Shown here in pieces: positions 45,626 through 54,516 of a DNA stretch of 64,000 nucleotides; position 1 is the first letter of the stretch, and the number at the start of each line of letters is the position of its first letter. The DNA is taken from the NCBI GenBank assembly GCA_021404525.1, contig JAAWWE010000003.1:1-64000 (forward strand), in the 5' to 3' direction. Origin of the DNA: Rhodobiaceae bacterium (lineage in GTDB: Bacteria; Pseudomonadota; Alphaproteobacteria; Parvibaculales; Parvibaculaceae). Under the pieces are notes generated by a model. The model did not search any database, was not told where the DNA came from, and worked only from the letters and a program-made list of their open reading frames with translations. The position numbers and the translations under genes are program-made.

Positions 45626-48100
45626 ATGTCACCTGATGCAATAGAAATGCCGCAGCGAGAGCGGCTTGTCATTGTCGGCAATGGCATGGCACCGGGGCGC
45701 ATGCTTGAGGAACTATTCAAGCGCGCGCCCAACATGTACGACGTGACCATCTTCAACGCCGAACCGCGTGTGAACTATGACAGGATCATGCTGTCGCCCG
45801 TCTTATCTGGTGAACGGACATTCGATGACATCATCATTCACGATGATGCCTGGTATGCCGAGAACCATGTCACCCTCCACAAGGGTCGCAAGGTAACGGC
45901 GATTGATCGACAGGCTAAGAGCGTGACAGCCGAAGATGGCACCGAGACAGTCTATGACAAGCTTGTGCTGGCGACAGGTTCTGCGCCCTTTATCATTCCT
46001 GTGCCGGGCAAAGATCTAGACGGTGTTTTGGGATATCGAGATCTCGACGATGTGAACCAGATGCTTAGTACCGCCAAACAAGCCACAAACGCTGTGGTGA
46101 TTGGCGGTGGTTTGTTGGGACTTGAAGCGGCAGCTGGTCTGCAGCTTCAGGGCATGGAGGTCACCGTGGTGCACTTGATGCCAAGTTTGATGGAGCGCCA
46201 GCTGGACGGGGCAGCCGGAAATCTGCTGCGCAGGTCTCTTGAAGAGCGAGGCATTCGGATCCTGACGGAAGCCAACACTAAGGAGATCATGGGAACTGAC
46301 GGCAAGGTCCGTGCGGTCTTGCTGGATGACGGGACAGAGCTCGCCGCCGATCTGGTCGTAATGGCTGTGGGGATCCGACCCAATACACTCCTGGCTGCAG
46401 ATTGTGACCTTGAGACAGATCGTGGGATCGTCGTAGACGATCATCTGATGACCAGTGACCCGGACATTTTTGCGCTGGGGGAGTGCGTGCAGCACCGCGG
46501 TGTGTGTTATGGCCTCGTGGCGCCTCTCTACGAAATGGCGAAAACGCTGGCGAGCGGCCTTGCCGGGGAGGAAGCGATCTATGCCGGGTCGTTGACGTCC
46601 ACAAAACTCAAAGTCACCGGAATCAATTTGTTCTCTGCGGGTGATTTTGCTGAAGCCGATGCCCGAGAGGAAGTTGTTTTGCGCGACGCGCAGGCTGGGG
46701 TCTATCGGCGCCTTGTGCTGGAAGATAACAAGCTGATCGGCGCGGTTCTCTATGGAGATGTCACGGATGGTGCCTGGTTCTTTGATCTGATCAAAAACGG
46801 TGCCGATATCAGCGAGATGAGAGACACGCTGATCTTCGGCCAGGCCTTTGCAGGGAGTGCCCCCCTGGACCCTATGGTGGCCGTTGCAGCCTTGCCGGAT
46901 AATGCAGAAATCTGCGGCTGTAACGGCGTGTGTAAAGGAACAATTCTTGAGGAAATTGGTACTCAAGGCCTGAAGGATGTTGAGGGCGTGAGAGCTCACA
47001 CCAAAGCATCTGCATCCTGTGGCTCATGCACGGGGCTGGTAGAACAGCTGCTGACACTGTCTTTGGGTGACGCGTTCAATCCGGCGGCCATTCAGCCCGT
47101 GTGCGGCTGCACGGACCTTGGCCATGGAGACGTGCGCCGGTTGATCGTTGCCAAGGAACTCAAAACACTTGAAGACGTGATGCAGGAACTGGAGTGGAAC
47201 ACCTCCTGCGGATGCGCCAAATGCCGCCCGACGCTGAATTACTATCTGCTCGCAACCTGGCCCGGTGAATATGTGGACGACGCGCAGTCGAGGTTTGTGA
47301 ATGAGCGCGTTCACGCCAACATTCAGAAAGACGGAACCTATTCTGTTGTTCCTCGAATGTGGGGCGGCATCACCAGCGCCGATGAGCTCCGCGCTATTGC
47401 GGATGTTGCCGACAAGTTTTCCGTGCCAACGGTAAAAGTCACCGGCGGCCAGCGCATTGATCTTCTTGGGATCAAAAAAGAGGACCTGCCCGAGGTCTGG
47501 GCGGATCTCAATCAGGCCGGTCTTGTCTCAGGGCATGCTTATGGGAAGGCGCTGCGCACTGTTAAAACCTGCGTCGGCACCGACTGGTGTCGTTTTGGAA
47601 CACAGGACTCGACCGGATTCGGGATCCGGATTGAACGCTTCATGTGGGGGTCCTGGACCCCGGCAAAAGTGAAGATGGCAGTCTCCGGTTGCCCGCGAAA
47701 CTGCTCGGAGGCAACCTGCAAGGATGTCGGCGTCATCTGTGTGGACTCCGGCTATGAGATCCACTTTGCAGGTGCGGCAGGCCTCGACATTAAAGGTACA
47801 GAGGTGCTCGGTCATGCCGTGACGGAAGATGATGCTCTGGAAATGATCGTGGCCCTTGTCCAACTTTACCGAGAACAGGGCTATTACCTCGAACGCATAT
47901 ATAAATGGGCGCGCCGGGTTGGCGTCGAGACCATCCAACAGGCGATTGTCGAGGACGCGGAGCAACGCGCAGCGCTGTTTAACCGGTTTGTATTCTCTCA
48001 GAAGTTCTCACAATCTGATCCCTGGGCAGAGCGCGCGCAGGGAGGAGAAGCTCACGCCTTCCGACCGATGGCAGACCTCACACTTGAGGCCGCCGAATGA
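45626..48100 (+). CDS. nirB: NAD(P)H nitrite reductase large subunit NirB
   Basis: 824 residues. N-terminal FAD/NAD(P)H pyridine nucleotide-disulfide fold (LVIVGNGMAPGRMLEEL; AVVIGGGLLGLEAAAGL), a BFD-like [2Fe-2S] domain (ICGCNGVCKG, ASCGSCTGL) and a second one (CGCAKCRPT), then the siroheme/[4Fe-4S] domain with the cluster motif VSGCPRNCSEATCKD. It reduces nitrite to ammonium in the cytoplasm. Overlaps nirD by ATGA, 9 bp after the ATPase gene. Confidence 0.96.
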   Translation: MSPDAIEMPQRERLVIVGNGMAPGRMLEELFKRAPNMYDVTIFNAEPRVNYDRIMLSPVLSGERTFDDIIIHDDAWYAENHVTLHKGRKVTAIDRQAKSVTAEDGTETVYDKLVLATGSAPFIIPVPGKDLDGVLGYRDLDDVNQMLSTAKQATNAVVIGGGLLGLEAAAGLQLQGMEVTVVHLMPSLMERQLDGAAGNLLRRSLEERGIRILTEANTKEIMGTDGKVRAVLLDDGTELAADLVVMAVGIRPNTLLAADCDLETDRGIVVDDHLMTSDPDIFALGECVQHRGVCYGLVAPLYEMAKTLASGLAGEEAIYAGSLTSTKLKVTGINLFSAGDFAEADAREEVVLRDAQAGVYRRLVLEDNKLIGAVLYGDVTDGAWFFDLIKNGADISEMRDTLIFGQAFAGSAPLDPMVAVAALPDNAEICGCNGVCKGTILEEIGTQGLKDVEGVRAHTKASASCGSCTGLVEQLLTLSLGDAFNPAAIQPVCGCTDLGHGDVRRLIVAKELKTLEDVMQELEWNTSCGCAKCRPTLNYYLLATWPGEYVDDAQSRFVNERVHANIQKDGTYSVVPRMWGGITSADELRAIADVADKFSVPTVKVTGGQRIDLLGIKKEDLPEVWADLNQAGLVSGHAYGKALRTVKTCVGTDWCRFGTQDSTGFGIRIERFMWGSWTPAKVKMAVSGCPRNCSEATCKDVGVICVDSGYEIHFAGAAGLDIKGTEVLGHAVTEDDALEMIVALVQLYREQGYYLERIYKWARRVGVETIQQAIVEDAEQRAALFNRFVFSQKFSQSDPWAERAQGGEAHAFRPMADLTLEAAE

Positions 48101-48441
48101 GTCAGACATCAAAATGGGTCGACATAGGTAAGGTCTCCGATGTGCCTGTTAGAGGCTCGCGTCTTATCCAGATTTCTGGCGGCGGGATCGCGCTCTTTCG
48201 GACAAGCGATGATCAATTCTTCGCAATTGATGATCGCTGCCCCCATCTGGGTGGTCCTTTGTCACAAGGTATTGTGCACGATCAGCGTGTGACCTGCCCT
48301 CTGCACAATCTGGTCATTGACCTCCCAAGCGGTGAAGGGCAGGGACCGGATGGCGGATGTGTGCGAACCTACCCTGTCGACGTGCAGGGAGACAGGATCC
48401 TGCTGGACATCAGCAAACTCACGCGCCAGAAGGTCGCCTGA
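48097..48441 (+). CDS. nirD: nitrite reductase small subunit NirD, Rieske type
   Basis: 114 residues. Unlike some NirD proteins that have lost cluster ligands, all four Rieske residues are present: C48, H50 (CPH) and C67, H70 (CPLH). Start overlaps nirB stop by 4 bp; ends 2 bp before nasA. It forms part of the NirBD complex. Confidence 0.93.
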   Translation: MSQTSKWVDIGKVSDVPVRGSRLIQISGGGIALFRTSDDQFFAIDDRCPHLGGPLSQGIVHDQRVTCPLHNLVIDLPSGEGQGPDGGCVRTYPVDVQGDRILLDISKLTRQKVA

Positions 48442-48443
48442 GT

Positions 48444-51104
48444 ATGCTGGCGGGCGCGACCGTGAAAACCACCTGTCCCTATTGCGGTGTTGGATGCGGT
48501 GTCATTGCTCGACAAAATGACGATGGCGGGGTGGAAATTTCCGGTGACCCGGATCACCCGGCGAATTTCGGCAGACTGTGCTCCAAAGGCTCCGCCTTAG
48601 GGGACACGTTTTCCTTAGATGATCGATTATTGACCCCGAGAATCCATGGGCAGATGTCGGACTGGAACGAAGCGTTCGATAGAGTGGCGCGAGGGTTTTC
48701 AGAAACCGTGCGCGCCCACGGTCCTGACTCGGTTGCCCTCTATGTGTCCGGACAGTTGTTGACCGAGGACTATTATGTCGCCAACAAGCTGATGAAGGGG
48801 TTTATCGGTTCGGCTAATATCGACACCAATTCCCGGCTCTGCATGGCATCGTCAGTCGCGGGCCATAAACGCGCCTTTGGCAGTGATACCGTACCCGGCG
48901 CATATAAGGATTTGGAGGAAGCGGATCTCGTTGTGCTCGTCGGGTCCAATTTTGCTTGGTGTCACCCGGTCTTGTTCCAGCGGCTGGCAGCGGCAAAGCA
49001 GGACCGCGGCACCCGGGTCATTGTGATTGACCCGAGGGAGACGGCCACGACTGAGCTGGCCGACATGCACTTGCCGCTAGACCCGGGTTCAGATGTCGCA
49101 CTGTTCAATGGTCTGCTTGGATATCTTGCGGAAACAGGTGCGATCGACCACGCCTTTGTCTCCAACCATACCGAAGGTTTTGATATTGCACTGGAGAGTG
49201 CAAAGGCTATGAGCCTCTCTGGTGTTGCTGAAGCAACGAGTCTTGATCCAATCCGCCTTACCCAATTCTATCGGGCGTTCAGTGAGACCAAGAAGGTCGT
49301 GACGGTCTATTCCCAGGGCGTCAATCAGTCGAGTGTGGGGACGGACAAGGTCAACGCGATCATCAACTGTCATCTCGCCACCGGGCGGATCGGCCGCGAA
49401 GGCATGGGACCTTTTTCCATTACCGGTCAGCCAAACGCCATGGGTGGTCGGGAAGTTGGTGGGTTGGCAAACCAACTTGCCGCTCACATGAGTTTTGAAG
49501 ACCCCGACCATCGAGACATTGTCGCACGGTTTTGGGAAGCGCCGAACCTGGCGGCGGCGCCTGGCTTGAAAGCGGTTGATCTGTTTGATCGGGTTGAAAG
49601 TGGTCAGATCAAGGCGCTGTGGGTGATGGCGACCAACCCAGCGGCAAGCATGCCTGATGCGGACCGGGTGTCCGCTGCAATTAAAGCCTGCCCCTTTGTT
49701 GTCGTCTCCGATGTGACCGATACAACGAAAACCGCATCGCTCGCCCATGTCCTACTTCCAGCAATGGGGTGGGGAGAAAAAGATGGGACCGTCACAAATT
49801 CGGAACGCCGAATATCACGGCAGCGATCCTTTGTGGCGGGCGCTGGATCATCCAAGCCGGACTGGTGGATCATCTCTCAGGTGGCGCTACGTATGGGCTT
49901 CACTGGTTTTTCCTACGAGAAACCCGCAGAGATTTTTCGCGAGCATGCGGCTTTGTCTGCGTTTGAGAATGACGGGACGCGCGACTTCGATTTGTCGGGT
50001 CTCAAGAGCCTGAGCGATATCGGGTACGAAGAGCTGACCCCTGTTCAATGGCCGGTGAGTGAGAAAGCAGAACAGGGGACACAACGTCTTTTTGATCAAG
50101 GCGGCTTTTTTACAAAAACGAAGAAAGCAAATTTTGTTTCTGTTGTGCATAAGCCACCGGCGAGCAATACCAGTACTCAATACCCGTTGGTCCTGAATTC
50201 CGGGCGCATACGAGATCAGTGGCACACCATGACGCGAACGGGGCAGTCGGCCCGCCTGTCATCGCATATTGCGGAGCCCTTTGTTGAGGTGCACCCAGAT
50301 GATGCATTGTCGTTCGGTATAGCGGTTGGCGATGTGGTGCGCGTCGCAAGTGCCCGCGGGAGCATTCTTGCAAAAGCGTCGGTTACCGCCCGTCAGTCCA
50401 GGGGCACCGTCTTCGTGCCTATTCACTGGACCGCGCCCTATGCGCCCTGTGCGGAAGTCGATGCTTTGGTGGGCTCCAACACAGATCCCATATCCGGTCA
50501 GCCGGAGCTCAAATACACTCCCGTCAGGATCGAGCGGGCGGTCATGCGGTGGCACGCCTTCCTTGTCTCTGATTGTAAGCCAGACCTGGCTTCTTTTCCT
50601 TATTGGGCGTTAGCGCGCACCAAAAGCGGCTGGCGCGCAGAGGTTGCAGGAGATGATCCTATTTCTTCGTTCCCCGAAGGTCTGAAAGGTCTTCTCAGCA
50701 ATGGTCAGTCGGCTGAGGTGGAAACATTCTTCTACGAGGATGGATTGGGTGGCGGAAGTCGCATGCAATGCAATGCTGGAAAACTCACCCATGCCGTCTT
50801 CTGGTCGCCTAAGCCTGTCGAAGTTGCTCGTGCCTGGCTGGTTGATCAGTTGGGTCGAGAGCAAGACCTGAAGTCGCGATATGCGCTTCTGGCAGGGCGC
50901 GCTGGCGCCGACCAGCCAGACAAGGGAGCCATAGTCTGTTCCTGTTTTGAAGTGGGCGCGAACCAGATCACCCGGGCGATGCGTGACGGAGCGGATTCGA
51001 TTGATGCAGTTGGTGTTGCATTGAATGCGGGGACTAATTGTGGCTCCTGCCGCTCCGAGATTGGTCGCCTTCTGGTGGTAACAGAGATGAAAGAGGCGGT
51101 GTAA
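48444..51104 (+). CDS. nasA: assimilatory nitrate reductase catalytic subunit NasA
   Basis: 886 residues. The N-terminal [4Fe-4S] cluster uses C11, C14, C18 and C46 (CPYCGVGC, RLCSKG), followed by the molybdopterin guanine dinucleotide domains (NSRLCMASSVAG, GREVGGLANQLAAHM). A BFD-like [2Fe-2S] domain is fused at the C terminus (VCSCFEVG, GTNCGSCRSEIGR), characteristic of the NasA type with direct ferredoxin-like electron entry. Start ATG 48444 avoids overlap with nirD. It reduces nitrate to nitrite, which NirBD takes on. Confidence 0.95.
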   Translation: MLAGATVKTTCPYCGVGCGVIARQNDDGGVEISGDPDHPANFGRLCSKGSALGDTFSLDDRLLTPRIHGQMSDWNEAFDRVARGFSETVRAHGPDSVALYVSGQLLTEDYYVANKLMKGFIGSANIDTNSRLCMASSVAGHKRAFGSDTVPGAYKDLEEADLVVLVGSNFAWCHPVLFQRLAAAKQDRGTRVIVIDPRETATTELADMHLPLDPGSDVALFNGLLGYLAETGAIDHAFVSNHTEGFDIALESAKAMSLSGVAEATSLDPIRLTQFYRAFSETKKVVTVYSQGVNQSSVGTDKVNAIINCHLATGRIGREGMGPFSITGQPNAMGGREVGGLANQLAAHMSFEDPDHRDIVARFWEAPNLAAAPGLKAVDLFDRVESGQIKALWVMATNPAASMPDADRVSAAIKACPFVVVSDVTDTTKTASLAHVLLPAMGWGEKDGTVTNSERRISRQRSFVAGAGSSKPDWWIISQVALRMGFTGFSYEKPAEIFREHAALSAFENDGTRDFDLSGLKSLSDIGYEELTPVQWPVSEKAEQGTQRLFDQGGFFTKTKKANFVSVVHKPPASNTSTQYPLVLNSGRIRDQWHTMTRTGQSARLSSHIAEPFVEVHPDDALSFGIAVGDVVRVASARGSILAKASVTARQSRGTVFVPIHWTAPYAPCAEVDALVGSNTDPISGQPELKYTPVRIERAVMRWHAFLVSDCKPDLASFPYWALARTKSGWRAEVAGDDPISSFPEGLKGLLSNGQSAEVETFFYEDGLGGGSRMQCNAGKLTHAVFWSPKPVEVARAWLVDQLGREQDLKSRYALLAGRAGADQPDKGAIVCSCFEVGANQITRAMRDGADSIDAVGVALNAGTNCGSCRSEIGRLLVVTEMKEAV

Positions 51105-51105
51105 G

Positions 51106-51882
51106 ATGACGAAAGTATCCCTTGTTGGCGCGGGGCCGGGCGACCCGGACCTTCTGACGATCAAAGCGCTGAAGGTGTTGAAGCAAGCAGACGTCGTTCT
51201 TTTTGATGATCTGGTGAGCGAAGAGGTTCTTGATGCGATTGGGCCAGGGCCCACATTGATTTCTGTGGGTAAGCGGGCTGGGCGCCCCAGTTGGGCGCAG
51301 GGGGATATCAATGATCTGATGGTTAGATTGGTCAGAGAGGGGCGGGCAGTCGCCCGCTTGAAGTCCGGGGACCCGTCTATATTTGGACGATCCGGCGAGG
51401 AAATTTCTGCGCTGGCTGCTGTCGGCATTGAGGTGTCAGTGGTGCCGGGCATAACCGCCGCCTCAGCAATGGCCGCTGGTCTCCAAGTGTCCCTGACCCA
51501 TCGCGCCTGCGCACAGTCCGTGCGCTTTGTCACTGCGCATGGTGCGAATGGGCAGCTTCCCGCCCATCTAGATTGGGCTGGTTTGGCGAATGATGAGACC
51601 ACTTTGATCGTCTATATGGGCGGGCGCATGGGCGGAGAGTTTGCTTCACGTCTCATCGCGCATGGCCGGTCCGGGCAGACTCCCGTTGTCGTTGTTAAAA
51701 ACGTTTCTCGCGATAGCCAGGAGGTGGTCGCGGGGAGACTGGCGGAACTCGATCAATTGCTTGCCCTGTGCCGTGCCGAAGGGCCGGTGACGATTGCGAT
51801 AGGAGAGGTGTTTATGGGCCATGCTCTTTCTGGCAGCGTTGGGTCTCAAGAGACGTTGGAAGGCAGGGCGGCGCGCCTTTAG
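51106..51882 (+). CDS. cobA: uroporphyrinogen-III C-methyltransferase (siroheme synthesis)
   Basis: 258 residues, single-domain SUMT. N terminus SLVGAGPGDPDLLTIKALKVL, with LKSGDPSIFGRSGEE and PGITAASAMAAGL, are standard motifs. It methylates uroporphyrinogen III at C2 and C7 to give precorrin-2 for siroheme, the NirB cofactor. Begins 2 bp after nasA, so it is part of the nitrate operon. The oxidase/ferrochelatase domain of CysG is absent and must be elsewhere. Confidence 0.94.
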   Translation: MTKVSLVGAGPGDPDLLTIKALKVLKQADVVLFDDLVSEEVLDAIGPGPTLISVGKRAGRPSWAQGDINDLMVRLVREGRAVARLKSGDPSIFGRSGEEISALAAVGIEVSVVPGITAASAMAAGLQVSLTHRACAQSVRFVTAHGANGQLPAHLDWAGLANDETTLIVYMGGRMGGEFASRLIAHGRSGQTPVVVVKNVSRDSQEVVAGRLAELDQLLALCRAEGPVTIAIGEVFMGHALSGSVGSQETLEGRAARL

Positions 51883-52351
51883 TCGGGCTCACCACTACCA
51901 TTGCGCTGGGTGGGTAGAATGGTAATGCGAGCGAAATCTCCTTAGCTGCTCCCATTTCTTGTTTGCGATTTTGCCTACCTGCACATGGATGAGGTAACGG
52001 CTAATGACTGTTTTGCGGCCTCATCCAAGGGTCTTCAGTCCAGCAGGAGGCGTGTTGGTTCCAAAAGCGCTTCGCGACCGGTCATCAGGGTGAGAGATGA
52101 ACTTCTAAGGGATGCTGTTGCTTACCCTGGAAGGTGGCGCTTGTGCCGTCTACCTTTATGCGCGGAAGTAACAATCGACCTGCATCGGTTTCCCCCAATG
52201 GGCTCGTGCGTAAAAAATGCAGAGCTCATTTAGCAGGCATCTCAGAAAGTTGGTGACTAAATCGCAGGCAGTGACACGCCTTGTCCGTCGGTTATTGAAC
52301 GAAATGCAGCACAAAGGAACTGGCACGCTTCTTGAGTTGTAGTGGGCATTA
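51883..52351. other. promoter-proximal spacer before the guanidine operon
   Basis: About 470 bp between the siroheme gene and the guanidine-I riboswitch. No convincing coding region; an 82-codon frame at 51985-52233 has no family match and no ribosome site. A degenerate tgcg-N6-tgca site lies near 52206-52220 and a sigma-54 type promoter at 52321-52336, about 115 bp apart. Confidence 0.5.
52321..52336 (+). promoter_or_regulatory. sigma-54 type promoter of guanidine operon
   Basis: TGGCACGCTTCTTGAG: consensus -24 block TGGCACG and TTG at -12, but the GC dinucleotide is GA. The predicted start falls near 52346, just before the riboswitch aptamer at 52352, which supports it. Weaker than the three nitrate promoters. 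Confidence 0.55.
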
Positions 52352-52470
52352 GCAGCTAGGGTTCCGGCTGGTGTCCGATCACATCGGATTAATCGGTGAC
52401 TGGTCCGAGAGCTGCGGCTCTGTCGGTTTACAGCGGCAGGGTACACGGCGGGAAAAAAGCCCGGGAGGTC
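52352..52470 (+). promoter_or_regulatory. guanidine-I riboswitch (ykkC class)
   Basis: Contains in order all conserved blocks of the ykkC aptamer: ctagggttccg (52356-52366), gactggtccgagag (52398-52411) and acacggcgggaaaaaagccc (52443-52462) followed by gggagg. These match the guanidine-I class used in B. subtilis ykkC. Downstream, the aptamer's cacggcgg can alternatively pair with ccgccgtg (52499-52506), and a later hairpin hides the ribosome site. It would switch on the guanidine importer when guanidine is present. Confidence 0.95.
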
Positions 52471-52507
52471 TAGCGCGTTTGGTAAAACAGCGTCCGTACC
52501 GCCGTGA

Positions 52508-52536
52508 CCACCAGACTCCAAGACCGACAATGGAGT
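52508..52536 (+). promoter_or_regulatory. hairpin sequestering the ribosome site of the guanidine importer gene
   Basis: accag-actcc pairs with ggagt-a-ctggt immediately before ATG 52544, burying the ggag Shine-Dalgarno. It lies after the aptamer's alternative partner ccgccgtg, giving a plausible translational expression platform rather than a terminator; no T run was found. Confidence 0.6.
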
Positions 52537-52543
52537 ACTGGTT

Positions 52544-53617
52544 ATGAAACTATTTTCCAAAACACTGGTCGCTGCGGCGACTTCACTCAGTCTTGTCTTT
52601 GCTGGCGCGACTTCTGTGAGCGCAGAAGAGAAGACAGAGTTTAAACTTGCCTGGTCAATTTATGTTGGCTGGATGCCGTGGGGATGGGCCGCGGACCAAG
52701 GGATCGTCGATAAGTGGGCGGATAAATACGGTATCGACATCGAGGTCGTGCAGTTCAATGACTATATCGAATCGATCAACCAATATACGGCTGGTGCCTT
52801 TGATGGTGTGACGGCGACAAACATGGATACGCTTGCCATTCCATCGGTCGGCGGTGTGGACACCACAGCGCTGATCGTCGGTGACTTTTCGAATGGCAAT
52901 GATGCTCTGATCTTGAAAGGCGCTGACTCGCTTGACGCGGTTCTGGGGCAAAACGTCAATCTCGTGGAGCTTTCGGTGTCGCATTATCTCCTTGCCCGCG
53001 CGCTTGAGACACTTGGTAAGGCAGAAAAAGACGTCACTGTGGTCAACACATCTGACGCAGATATGATTGCTGCTTATCAGACCGATGATGTGACAGCCGT
53101 TGTGACCTGGAACCCGCTGGTCGCGGAGATCCTTGAGATTCCTGGCGCAAACAAAGTGTTCGACTCTTCTGACATTCCAGGCGAGATCATGGACCTGACC
53201 GTGGTGAATACAGAGACGCTTGCCGACAACCCTGCCTTCGGGAAAGCGCTTGCAGGCGCCTGGTATGAAACCATGTCGATCATGCTGTCGGATACGCCTG
53301 AAGGAGCTGCGGCCCGCGCCGCCATGGGCGAAGCATCTGGGACCGATCTTGCTGGATACGATATGCAGCTTGCCTCGACGCAGATGTTTGCAAGTGCTGC
53401 TGATGCGGTGACATTCACCACCTCTGACAGTGTCACCTCCACCATGGAATCTGTCCGGACCTTCCTCTTTGAACGAGGCCTGCTGGGAGAAGGGGCATCG
53501 AGCCCTGACATTGTTGGGATTGCCTTTCCAGACGGCTCGGTTCTTGGCGACGAAGGAAATGTGAAGTTCCGCTTCAATGCCGACTATATGAGCATGGCGG
53601 CAGACGGTTCTCTGTGA
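52544..53617 (+). CDS. guanidine-operon ABC transporter binding protein
   Basis: 357 residues. Sec signal peptide (LVAAATSLSLVFAGATSVSA|EEK). The remainder has the nitrate/taurine-type (NMT1/THI5-like) two-lobe fold: FKLAWSIYVGWMPWGWAADQGI, DGVTATNMDTLAIPS and AVVTWNPLVAEI. Placement behind a guanidine-I riboswitch and before a permease and ATPase indicates a guanidine (or derived guanidinium) ligand; this is inference. The mature protein is periplasmic. Confidence 0.85.
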   Translation: MKLFSKTLVAAATSLSLVFAGATSVSAEEKTEFKLAWSIYVGWMPWGWAADQGIVDKWADKYGIDIEVVQFNDYIESINQYTAGAFDGVTATNMDTLAIPSVGGVDTTALIVGDFSNGNDALILKGADSLDAVLGQNVNLVELSVSHYLLARALETLGKAEKDVTVVNTSDADMIAAYQTDDVTAVVTWNPLVAEILEIPGANKVFDSSDIPGEIMDLTVVNTETLADNPAFGKALAGAWYETMSIMLSDTPEGAAARAAMGEASGTDLAGYDMQLASTQMFASAADAVTFTTSDSVTSTMESVRTFLFERGLLGEGASSPDIVGIAFPDGSVLGDEGNVKFRFNADYMSMAADGSL

Positions 53618-53676
53618 TCCGTCACCGGTGACCCTTCCGCAACAGATCCACACATCGAGGAAAGATAGGCACACGT

Positions 53677-54516
53677 ATGGCTCTGTCACGTAGCGGACGG
53701 CTCATCAACAAACATCCTGGACCGGCGGCTGGGCGGCTGCTCGCAATGCTTCCCTTTGCAGTTTTATTGCTCGCCTATGCTGTCGGTTCAGACATTAGGC
53801 TGTCTGAAAACCCCAACGACAAATTGCTGCCAAGTTTTGCCTCGCTGGCGGACGCTGTCGAGCGCATGGCGTTCGAGCCTGATAAGCGCACCGGCGATTA
53901 TCTTCTGTGGGTTGATACGGTCGCCAGCCTGTCGCGTCTTGGGGGTGGCGTGTTGCTGGCGACGCTTCTTGGCGCCGGCATTGGCATTACGGTTGGTCTC
54001 ATTCCCTACGCCAGATGGACCATGTCAGCCTTTATCGCCGTCTTTGCGATGATCCCGCCTTTGGCGGTGCTGCCAATCCTCTTTATTACCTTTGGCCTCG
54101 GTGAGACGTCCAAAGTTGCACTCATCGTCTTCGGGATTGCGCCTTTCATGATGCGGGATCTTGCCCTTCGGGTTGCAGAGCTTCCCTCAGAGCAGATCGT
54201 CAAGGCGCAGACACTTGGTGCTTCCACCTGGCACATTGCCTGGCGCGTCGTTCTGCCCCAGATGATGCCACGGATCATTGACGCGCTGCGTCTCTCGCTT
54301 GGCTCTGCCTGGTTGTTTTTGATCGCCGCAGAGGCCATCGCTGCCCAAAGCGGCCTCGGCTACCGAATTTTCCTGCTGCGGCGCTATCTGGCGATGGATG
54401 TGATCCTTCCTTATGTCTTCTGGATCACGCTCCTGGCCGTTGTCTTTGATTTCATCCTGCGACGCTATCAGGTCTGGGCCTATCCCTGGTTTGCCTCAGA
54501 GAGGGCGCAATCATGA
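53677..54516 (+). CDS. guanidine-operon ABC transporter permease
   Basis: 279 residues with about six helices. The EAA loop is recognisable near KAQTLGASTWHIAWRVVLPQMMP. The first helix (LAMLPFAVLLLAYAVG) follows a basic N terminus. Its stop overlaps the ATPase start by ATGA. Belongs to the nitrate/sulfonate-type ABC importer group. Confidence 0.9.
   Translation: MALSRSGRLINKHPGPAAGRLLAMLPFAVLLLAYAVGSDIRLSENPNDKLLPSFASLADAVERMAFEPDKRTGDYLLWVDTVASLSRLGGGVLLATLLGAGIGITVGLIPYARWTMSAFIAVFAMIPPLAVLPILFITFGLGETSKVALIVFGIAPFMMRDLALRVAELPSEQIVKAQTLGASTWHIAWRVVLPQMMPRIIDALRLSLGSAWLFLIAAEAIAAQSGLGYRIFLLRRYLAMDVILPYVFWITLLAVVFDFILRRYQVWAYPWFASERAQS

Noticed and set aside
46016-46999. 327-codon minus-strand ORF
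   Set aside because: Antisense to nirB; no recognisable domain or ribosome site.
50610-51602. 330-codon minus-strand ORF
   Set aside because: Antisense across the nasA-cobA junction; no signal, motif or promoter.
51985-52233. 82-codon ORF before the guanidine riboswitch
   Set aside because: No ribosome site or family; the region reads better as promoter and enhancer DNA.
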